Source of the DNA: Niastella soli
GTDB taxonomy: Bacteria > Bacteroidota > Bacteroidia > Chitinophagales > Chitinophagaceae
NCBI RefSeq assembly: GCF_017742245.1
Contig: NZ_JAGHKO010000005.1
Span: 434,001-498,000 of the forward strand
Direction: 5' to 3'
Length of the DNA: 64,000 nucleotides
In this document: positions 52,617-59,751 of the stretch, one piece after another
Position numbering within the stretch: position 1 is the stretch's first letter
Layout of the letters: every line of letters starts with the position of its first letter
Program-made: the position numbers and the translations under genes
The notes under the pieces: generated by a model
The model's input: the letters and a program-made list of their open reading frames with translations, nothing else
Told to the model about the DNA's origin: nothing
Databases searched by the model: none

Positions 52617-52647
52617 TTGTAAATTATACATAATGTGTATATTTTTG
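52617..52647 (+). promoter_or_regulatory. Bacteroidota promoter for paralogue copy 2
   Basis: TTG at 52617-52619, 20 nt, then TATTTTTG at 52640-52647: a full match to the TTG / TAnnTTTG pattern with ideal spacing. The ATG of the small gene is 29 nt after the -7 box, leaving a short leader of about 20 nt. Confidence 0.6.
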
Positions 52648-52675
52648 AGCTATTCATTATTTTTAATCCAGTATC

Positions 52676-52915
52676 ATGTGGGAACCGTTAATTTCCCCTC
52701 AAATACTTAATCAGGGGAATAAAATTAGATTTATTGATCGTCACGCTGTTGATGATATCCAATCTTCGTTTATTGTTGTAAGAACAGATGCTCATTATTT
52801 TGAAATTCTTCCTGTGGTCCGCGATTTTGAAGCACTTCCTGGTGATTTTAGAAAAAAGGTGGTCAGGTTTTTTGATATAGGATACGGCATACAGATCGAA
52901 GTTTGGACAGAGTGA
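52676..52915 (+). CDS. Small protein, member of a tandem paralogue pair (copy 2)
   Basis: A 79-residue soluble protein, MWEPLISPQILNQGNKIRFI to DIGYGIQIEVWTE. The shared motifs HYFEI and DIGYxIxxEVW tie it to copy 1, 161 bp upstream on the same strand. The two copies have diverged strongly between the motifs, which indicates an old duplication or a family under diversifying pressure. It has its own promoter at 52617-52647. Function unknown. Confidence 0.65.
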   Translation: MWEPLISPQILNQGNKIRFIDRHAVDDIQSSFIVVRTDAHYFEILPVVRDFEALPGDFRKKVVRFFDIGYGIQIEVWTE

Positions 52916-53082
52916 GCTATAATAATTAATAGAGGTTAAATTTTGTCTAGCCCTTATTCGCTTTATTTCTTGAAGGGGCGCAGCAGGATTTCGTTTCTAT
53001 TTGTTTTTCTGCATACACAGTAATACTCCTAATGCCAGTTCCGGATGAACTATAGTTATGCAGGAATGTTACGCACAAAATA

Positions 53083-55155
53083 TTATTCTCTATCAATAAA
53101 GATCACCTCACCATTCTCTGTCAACTTTGAATAAATTGGTGCTTTACATAAGGGTGGGGGTGTCGGTTTATTAAGAAAAACGGCCCCGTTTTGTTTGGCC
53201 CAACGAACCACTGCCATCAATTTTACAAAATTATTTAAGCGGTGGTAATCATAAAATACTCTTGTCAATGCAGGCAATACCTTGCAAAATTCCGGGCGTT
53301 CCTGAGAGATATTTTGTCTTTTTTTATCTGTGGTTATGGCATTAAAGATCACAAAGCCATCTCCCATCTGCTTATTAATTCTTTGGACCTGCAGAAAATT
53401 TTTATCAAAGCTGATCTGCAACGAATCATCCGAAAACTTCCATCCAATTGAGTCAGTCCCGCGAAGCCATTGTTTGCATGCTTTTATTTCCTCTTCAGTT
53501 GCACCTTTTTGCTGCATTTTTTGAATCAAAGCGGGTCCTATTCTGGGTAAAATATCACAACGATACAAGCTTCTTCCCAGTTGCAGATTAGCAATGACAG
53601 GATACAATACAGCCTTATTGCAATACGAGATATAATTCATCATACTAACTGTTTCCTTTGGATATTTCGCTTTGAAAATTCGGTTGCTTTTTATGTAATT
53701 CTCATATAAAATAGAATCATGCTGAAACTCACTATAAGTTGCTCTATATTTAGTGATTTCTTCCTTTCGTTGAATTTCCAGTATTTGTCCCAACTCAAGC
53801 ATTTTTTCATATGACGATCCATATTCTTTTATTTTTTTTTGCAAATCATCCATCTGCCGGTCTATTTCTTCAATATTTTTGGCTGTTTTATTTAATTTAT
53901 TTACCCTGGCTTTATAGCCAATTATAAATTTTTCCCAATCAGAAAGAAGATTATAATAGGCTAATTCAGTGGATGTTAATCTAAAGCTTTTTATCAGAGA
54001 ATCGTATACCCTGTCTTCTGAATATACTTTAGGATAATCAGCTCCTATTAAACCGATTCCATCTCCTTTATTTAACGGTAGATTTTTATTGTCAACATAA
54101 ATGATGTTGTATGCTGCATATATATCCTCCCATAAAATACCTGGTAATCGTTTAACAATGTTATCGGCGAACCAAAATTCAAGGTGCCCAGAATAATTTA
54201 TCCCGTTGGCATCCTGTTCATGTATCCACACAATCTGTTTTAGTTTCCCGATATTTTTTGCCTGTGAAATTTTATTCCCTAAAATAACGCCTCCAAATCC
54301 CCTATCGTATCTACGCATTGTCTTGAATTTTTTGGACTCTGGAGTGGGATAATTCTCATGCAAAAAGTGGTCGTATTCATACCTGAGTTTTTCACGTTGA
54401 GGTTCTGAATGTAAAGTCGCTCCCGGTTTTTCTACAATGAAATCGGGCATATCAAGTATTTTTACTATCTCCTGATCCATATTGGCAGTAAGATAATTTT
54501 CCCGCAGGTCGGTTAATATTTTAACCAGCCGCTCTTTTTTTTCGGGAGGAATAGATGCCAGTTCGATACCTCTTATTAAAGCGTCGAAATCTGTAGCACT
54601 TTCACGCAGTAATTTGACAACTACCTCATCAGGCAAATCAAAATAATATTTTAAGATCCCGTGTGTGCCACCTAATGCTTTGGCATCCGTGTATTTGGTA
54701 ATAGTAATAATAGATTTTGAAATGTCGGTTGACACGGTAGCAGGCAGGTGTATAGTGGCCGGTGAAGCAAACATTGGCATCTCATCCGGTAATCTCAAGA
54801 ACTCAGTGGCCGAAGCATCTGCAGAAACAGATTCAAATTCCCTGCCCAAGCGCTTAAACAAAAAGGCAATGAGTTTTTGCCCGTTGCCCGGACCGGCTTG
54901 TTCTGCAACCCAAAAAGCTGTTTCCAGTTTTCTATATGCTGAAAATTTATCCCAATGTTGTTTCAAAAATTCAGGAATTTCAAAATTTGCTTCACGCAAT
55001 AACATTGTTGTATTGTCTGCTTTGCGGCCACTCGTGACCTTTGAGATGCTTGTTAATGCATCAATTATTTCCCGGGGTTGCGCATATAGTGATAATGGCC
55101 ATAATAAAATTACCAGCAATACAATTGTTGCAATGCGCTGCAAAAACATTTTCAT
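53083..55155 (-). CDS. Large exported protein co-transcribed with a TIR protein
   Basis: A 690-residue protein with a signal peptide (IATIVLLVILLWPLSLYAQ). I recognise no domain. Visible parts are an N-terminal helical region (PEFLKQHWDKFSAYRKLETA), a middle alpha/beta region (RYDRGFGGVILGNKIS; VWIHEQDANGINYSGHLEFW), a coiled coil around residues 415-475 (NIEEIDRQMDDLQKKIKEYG) and a C-terminal part with YDYHRLNNFVKLMAVVRWAK and a proline-rich turn. It begins 11 nt after the TIR gene stop, so the two form one operon. The exported location contrasts with the cytosolic TIR protein. Low GC relative to the TANFOR operon suggests recent acquisition. Confidence 0.65.
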   Translation of the reverse strand: MKMFLQRIATIVLLVILLWPLSLYAQPREIIDALTSISKVTSGRKADNTTMLLREANFEIPEFLKQHWDKFSAYRKLETAFWVAEQAGPGNGQKLIAFLFKRLGREFESVSADASATEFLRLPDEMPMFASPATIHLPATVSTDISKSIITITKYTDAKALGGTHGILKYYFDLPDEVVVKLLRESATDFDALIRGIELASIPPEKKERLVKILTDLRENYLTANMDQEIVKILDMPDFIVEKPGATLHSEPQREKLRYEYDHFLHENYPTPESKKFKTMRRYDRGFGGVILGNKISQAKNIGKLKQIVWIHEQDANGINYSGHLEFWFADNIVKRLPGILWEDIYAAYNIIYVDNKNLPLNKGDGIGLIGADYPKVYSEDRVYDSLIKSFRLTSTELAYYNLLSDWEKFIIGYKARVNKLNKTAKNIEEIDRQMDDLQKKIKEYGSSYEKMLELGQILEIQRKEEITKYRATYSEFQHDSILYENYIKSNRIFKAKYPKETVSMMNYISYCNKAVLYPVIANLQLGRSLYRCDILPRIGPALIQKMQQKGATEEEIKACKQWLRGTDSIGWKFSDDSLQISFDKNFLQVQRINKQMGDGFVIFNAITTDKKRQNISQERPEFCKVLPALTRVFYDYHRLNNFVKLMAVVRWAKQNGAVFLNKPTPPPLCKAPIYSKLTENGEVIFIDRE

Positions 55156-55166
55156 AAAAAGTTTGT

Positions 55167-56000
55167 TTAAGAGTGATTTTTTAACTGCATCAACAATTTT
55201 CGTCTTGCCTCTTTTGCTTTGGCACTAAACTGGTCATCTGGAACTATCAGCAATATCGCAGCAACCATTCTTGGTCCCTGCAATCCTGCGTATAGAAAAA
55301 CATCCTGCCAAAAATCAAATGCGGCAACCTTTTCGGGAGCAAGAATTTTATACAATGGAATGATGAAATTAGTATCGGGACTTGCCTCAAGCCTGAATGC
55401 ATTGGCTTCCGACACAACCAGTTTCGATTCATTCTCCCCAATAAAAGCACTATAAGTTTCGATCAATACTCTTGGGATCATATGAAAGGGCACTAGCGGC
55501 CCCGCGGGAAAGGACAACAATATATGTTGTTTCTCGATTTGATAATCAGGCACTATCGGTTCTACCGATTTAAAGTGGACCAAACATTCAATCAGTTTAT
55601 TAGCCAGATTTGTGACACTTCCCGAATTTTTCAGATCAATGCCTTGAAGCAATCGCAAACCGTAGGGAAGGTCATCAATTATGCCATTTAAAAAAACAGG
55701 AATGATGCAGTGACTATTTGGATCTGTTCGCCATAGTGCAATAGCCGTTTGTACTTCTTCTCTCACAAAATGCGACTGCCGAATGTTACCCGAAATCAGC
55801 ACAATGGTAATGAGCGATCGTTTCTGCGCATCTGGTATGGCCAGATCCCATGAGGCACCAGGCAATATAGATTTTTGATCTAAAAATACTTTATAGTTAA
55901 CACCATGAAGTACTTCGTAAATCTCAAGGGCTGTTTGTTTGTCAACGTGAGAGTGGGCTATAAAAAAATCCCACAATGGATGATTACTAATAGGTTCCAT
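55167..56000 (-). CDS. TIR-domain protein with unknown C-terminal domain
   Basis: A 277-residue soluble protein. The N-terminal 140 residues are a TIR domain: WDFFIAHSHVDKQTALEIYE (strand A), YKVFLDQKSILPGASWDLAI (BB loop), SLITIVLISGNIRQSHFVRE with a glutamate in the position used as catalytic residue by TIR NAD-hydrolases, and IPVFLNGIIDDLPYGLRLLQ. The C-terminal 120 residues (HILLSFPAGPLVPFHMIPRV; FDFWQDVFLYAGLQGPRMVA) form an unknown domain. Bacterial TIR proteins often act in anti-phage defence by degrading NAD+ or making signalling nucleotides, but here no sensor or effector is adjacent, only the exported 690-residue protein. Confidence 0.82.
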   Translation of the reverse strand: MEPISNHPLWDFFIAHSHVDKQTALEIYEVLHGVNYKVFLDQKSILPGASWDLAIPDAQKRSLITIVLISGNIRQSHFVREEVQTAIALWRTDPNSHCIIPVFLNGIIDDLPYGLRLLQGIDLKNSGSVTNLANKLIECLVHFKSVEPIVPDYQIEKQHILLSFPAGPLVPFHMIPRVLIETYSAFIGENESKLVVSEANAFRLEASPDTNFIIPLYKILAPEKVAAFDFWQDVFLYAGLQGPRMVAAILLIVPDDQFSAKAKEARRKLLMQLKNHS

Positions 56001-56346
56001 GATTAATGTGAATATTACAAGTTGGTTTCTTTTTGCAAAATAAAAAAAGGTGTTTTACCCGTTTTTTATGTGCAGATTATTCAATATATATGTAAAGATT
56101 TAGTTTTCCACAAGGAGGAGCAGCGAGTTGTTTGACGTATATATAGCTGATAGCTAAAGTCTATAATTCAGATAAAGTAGATAAAGAGGTTCGGATTGCC
56201 GGGCTTCTAACGATCAAAAACAACAGGGGAAGGTGTTTGCAGAATTGCATAAGGTGAGTATCATGCAAATACAATGATGTGAGAAATATTTAATAGGAAA
56301 TTTAGTAACTAAAAATAGGAGAGGGATCTCAAAGGGATCGCATCGT
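56001..56346. other. Intergenic region without a supported gene
   Basis: About 346 bp between two minus-strand genes. It is A/T-rich and should carry the promoter of the TIR operon near its left end. No coding frame, repeat or terminator of any strength was seen. Confidence 0.5.
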
Positions 56347-56802
56347 TTAATTGTCAAGCCTGTTGTCTCTGCCATAAAGGTTTGCAGTTCCTTTTTGGGT
56401 TGTCGCAAGTTGGCTTAATTCTCTTTGGAAGTTGTCAATTGCATTTGGTTCAACAATAATTTCAAGTTTCAATTTGTTCTTTTCCTGGTGCCTGAATTCT
56501 GTCGCTACAGTATCTTCTAAATTTATTTCAACTCCAATGTGTCCAGCATTGTCAATGCAATAAAAATTCATAGAAAAGTAAGCATACCCATTTTTATTAC
56601 CTGCGTCGTGAAACAATTTATTATTGTCTTTGGGAAAACCAATGAGTGTTTGAGCGAAACTAAATAATGATTCTGTAGTATCATAAACTTCTGTTGTTCC
56701 AAAGTAGCGACCATTTGATGCTGTCACTTTTAATTCGAACATATCTTCGTCTTTCCAGACTATTTGTAATTCTAAAAATGATTTCAGGCAGTCTTTGTTC
56801 AT
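56347..56802 (-). CDS. Immunity-like orphan protein (WapI-type, tentative)
   Basis: A 151-residue soluble protein without signal peptide. FLELQIVWKDEDMFELKVTA, then SNGRYFGTTEVYDTTESL, GYAYFSMNFYCIDNAGHIGV and the ending of strands followed by a helix NAIDNFQRELSQLATTQ recall small contact-dependent immunity proteins of the WapI type, as I remember them. No toxin gene lies beside it, so it would be an orphan. The match is a resemblance only; treat function as unknown. Confidence 0.45.
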   Translation of the reverse strand: MNKDCLKSFLELQIVWKDEDMFELKVTASNGRYFGTTEVYDTTESLFSFAQTLIGFPKDNNKLFHDAGNKNGYAYFSMNFYCIDNAGHIGVEINLEDTVATEFRHQEKNKLKLEIIVEPNAIDNFQRELSQLATTQKGTANLYGRDNRLDN

Positions 56803-56896
56803 ATAGTTGTAAAAATAGCCAGGGTGATCAGGGTTGTCCTATTCTGTTCTTTTCAGTCATTATTAGGGTATATGTTAACTTTTAAAATCAGAAAAA

Positions 56897-57160
56897 ATGA
56901 CAAAGAGAATTAATGTAGTTGAAAAGGCTATGCCGGCAATGCTATCAATGTCTGGCATGGGCAAATACCTGGCGAAGTCGCAGGTAGAGCGGTCGCTTTT
57001 GGAATTAATTTATTATCGGGTATAGCAGATTAATGGATGCGCCTATTGCCTGGACATGCACACTAAAGACCTGCGTGAAATGGGTGAAACGGAGCAACGA
57101 TTGTACGTTCTGCCAGCCTGCCTGAGAAAACGATTGAATGACTGGTTGTGCAAAACTTAA
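56897..57160 (+). pseudogene. AhpD/carboxymuconolactone decarboxylase family gene interrupted by an in-frame TAG
   Basis: From the ATG at 56897 the frame encodes MTKRINVVEKAMPAMLSMSG, then MGKYLAKSQVERSLLELIYY and RV, then a TAG at 57023-57025. In the same frame it continues QINGCAYCLDMHTKDLREMG and ETEQRLYVLPAC to a TAA at 57158. The pattern K.LIKIRASQINGCAYC..MHT.......GET is the hallmark of the AhpD-like/CMD family with its CxxC catalytic pair, so the stop has replaced part of a continuous gene, and the C-terminal half is missing or out of frame. A minus-strand frame here (57005-57208) is its shadow. Confidence 0.75.
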
Positions 57161-57465
57161 AAAGAACGTAAAAACACTGGTTGTTAGTAGGGCAAGGAAC
57201 TTGGTCATATAGGTCTTTGGGTTACTTGGTTAGCCCAAAAATAACCTTTTCTTTTAGTAGGGTCAAAATTTACGAGGCGGATTCATGTATATCCTGGAAT
57301 GGAATATCGAACCCATGTCGATAAAGGCTTTATTCTAATGCAATTCAGGTATTGCCGATGTAAATTAAGCTGTCAGTAAGTAAATATCGGGTACTACTGA
57401 TGTACGTCGCTTTTGGTAAATATTGTTGAAGATCGGGTGAGAATTAACGTCACTGCCCAAATATT

Positions 57466-58560
57466 TTAATTAAGAATAACGCCTGTTTCAGATTTAATTC
57501 CCTTCTCCTTTTTGTATTCGAAAAACCGTTTTAACTTCAGAAAATTCAACTCAAATAAATAATAGCTTGCTGATGCTACCATATAAGTAAACGCGACTGA
57601 AATAATAAAATTTAGTGCCAGGTTCATTTTGGGAAAAGCACTCCAGGTTGCATCATTACAAAGAGGGTGATATAAATATAAACCATAACTTATTTTCCCC
57701 GAAAACAACATTGGCTTACTGCGCAGGATCCTTTTAATCCAACTTGTTTCTTGTAATGAAATTATATATCCTATCATACACAAATAGGTAAACACAAGTA
57801 ATTTGTATTTAACTAGCTGAATAATGGTATTGCCCATATCGGTAAATATTACCAAAAGAGCAATTGTCGGAATACCAAGGATCACTGAGATTAGTAAAAA
57901 TTTATTTGCATTCTTGTTAATTAGTTTATTCTTTATTTCAAGAACAGCTAATATGGCACCCATGGACAATTCGTCTATTCTGGCAAACGTAAAATAATAA
58001 GCTACATAGTCACGCTCAATCATAACATACCTTACCACAAAAGCCATTACAATTATAAATACAATAGCACTTACAATCTTTCTAATGCTAAGTATATAGA
58101 TCAAAAGCGGCCAGAACAAATAAAAATGTTCTTCTACAGAAAGAGACCAGAGATGACTGGGACCAGCATGTGGCCATCTAAACGTTAATGCAAAATTTTG
58201 CAGGTAGGTCCAGCTATATGCTTGTAGATTGAATGGCGGAAAAGGCTTTCCGGAAAATAACGGAATTACAATGAAAGTTAACGTAAGGAATAAATAATAA
58301 AGTGGAAATATTCGCAATGATCTCCTGGCATAAAAGCTGGTGAAATAATTAGGAGAATCTTTTGTTGCAATAAGAATACGCGTTATTAAAAAACCGGATA
58401 ATACAAAGAATAATGAAACCCCTGTTCTGCCAAGATTTGCAATCTTGAGCAAAAGCGACGGCAAATTCGATTCTAAGAAAAAGAAGAAGTGAAAGAATAT
58501 GACCATGATGGCTGCTATAGCTCTAACGCCATCTAATTCTTTGTGATACTTTAAATTCAT
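57466..58560 (-). CDS. Acyltransferase family 3 membrane protein (OafA/YrhL-like)
   Basis: A 364-residue multi-spanning membrane protein from the ATG at 58560 (MNLKYHKELDGVRAIAAIMV). The start motif LDGVRAIAA with the catalytic-type His in VIFFHFFFF, the phrase GRTGVSLFFVLSGFLITRIL and PSHLWSLSVEEHFYLFWPLL identify acyltransferase family 3 (PF01757). About ten transmembrane helices follow. These proteins O-acetylate sugars of lipopolysaccharide, capsule or antibiotic scaffolds. A longer frame to 58674 adds a spurious N-terminus. The neighbour 58907-59647 is a methyltransferase on the other strand; no glycan cluster is seen here. Confidence 0.88.
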   Translation of the reverse strand: MNLKYHKELDGVRAIAAIMVIFFHFFFFLESNLPSLLLKIANLGRTGVSLFFVLSGFLITRILIATKDSPNYFTSFYARRSLRIFPLYYLFLTLTFIVIPLFSGKPFPPFNLQAYSWTYLQNFALTFRWPHAGPSHLWSLSVEEHFYLFWPLLIYILSIRKIVSAIVFIIVMAFVVRYVMIERDYVAYYFTFARIDELSMGAILAVLEIKNKLINKNANKFLLISVILGIPTIALLVIFTDMGNTIIQLVKYKLLVFTYLCMIGYIISLQETSWIKRILRSKPMLFSGKISYGLYLYHPLCNDATWSAFPKMNLALNFIISVAFTYMVASASYYLFELNFLKLKRFFEYKKEKGIKSETGVILN

Positions 58561-58906
58561 ATAAAATAGGGGGCTGAACTGGTATAATAAAATTAATACA
58601 AATAATAGTGAAACAAGGGCTTTATGGTAATGACACTCATTAGTAGTTTTAAATAATGAAGATCCGTAGCACAATTGCCTTAAATTCGCATCTTCTAATC
58701 TGTACTGCTGACACTATTAGTCCGGAAATATCCCAACGAAATTATTGCTCCTTAAATAAGGCTCATTATGCAGATTGATGACTAAAATCATTCTGTTAGG
58801 TTTCTATATATGCCTAATTTTAATTGTTTGTAAAACATCATAGCTTTAAAATCAAGCAAGTTATCAAAGGAAAGAAGTCTTTTAAATATAAAAAGATATT
58901 AGTGCA

Positions 58907-59647
58907 ATGAAACAGACAATTGTAAACGACTTTTATGATCTAATGATTAGCAGAAAAATGTTTTCCAACAAAAAAAATCTTCAATTTAAACTCGACTCCC
59001 TTTTCAAAAATGTTAATCTGACAAACAAGAATGTGTTGGATGTGGGCGGAGGCAGTGGGCTACTGTCGTTTTATGCAGCAGTTAAAGGAGCCAAAAAGGT
59101 CGTATGCCTTGAACCTGAGTTCGCTGGATCTACAAATGGAATAATAAAAAAATTTTATGACCTGCAAAAAGAGTTACCGGCATCGCTACCTGTTGAATTG
59201 AACACGCATACATTACAGGATTATTTTCAGGAGGCAGGCAGCGAAATGTATGATGTAGTGATAATGCATAATTCAATTAACCATCTCGACGAAGAGGCCG
59301 GCATCAATTTGCTGAAAAGTGATGCTTGTTACAAGACCTATTTAGCCATCTTTAAGAATGTATTCAGCATAATTAAAAAAGGGGGTGTTTTGATTGTGAC
59401 CGATTGTTCCTGTAAAAATTTTTTTAACGATATAGGTGTTAAAAATATACTGGCACCCTCTATAGAATGGCATAAACATCAAAAGCCTCGCACCTGGATA
59501 AAATTGCTTAAAGCGGTCGAATTTAGAAATTCAAAAGTAAAGTGGCTTACTCCAAACCGGTTGGGAAAGATCGGTATATTTATATTAGGCAATCCCTTCA
59601 TGGCATATATGACGGCAAGTTATTTTAAAGTGACGGTTATTAAATAG
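58907..59647 (+). CDS. Class I SAM-dependent methyltransferase
   Basis: A 246-residue soluble enzyme. Motif I is NVLDVGGGSGLLSFYAAVKG and post-I KKVVCLEPE (acidic residue binding ribose), followed by YDVVIMHNSINHLDEEAG (motif II) and the strand IKKGGVLIVTDCSCKNFF (motif III). It belongs to the seven-strand Rossmann methyltransferases acting on small molecules; the substrate is unknown. It is divergent from the acyltransferase gene, with a 346-bp AT-rich spacer, and convergent with the large barrel gene. Confidence 0.88.
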   Translation: MKQTIVNDFYDLMISRKMFSNKKNLQFKLDSLFKNVNLTNKNVLDVGGGSGLLSFYAAVKGAKKVVCLEPEFAGSTNGIIKKFYDLQKELPASLPVELNTHTLQDYFQEAGSEMYDVVIMHNSINHLDEEAGINLLKSDACYKTYLAIFKNVFSIIKKGGVLIVTDCSCKNFFNDIGVKNILAPSIEWHKHQKPRTWIKLLKAVEFRNSKVKWLTPNRLGKIGIFILGNPFMAYMTASYFKVTVIK

Positions 59648-59751
59648 ATAAAAATATGGAGAACCCAAACTTTAGTGATCTATGAAAATTCTTTCGTCTC
59701 TCACTAATGACGAAAACGCTTACTTGCATTAAAGTGCTTTTCGATCAACCA

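Noticed and set aside
57005-57208. 67-residue minus-strand frame with an apparent signal peptide
   Set aside because: It is antisense to the AhpD-like pseudogene, whose plus-strand similarity is unmistakable.
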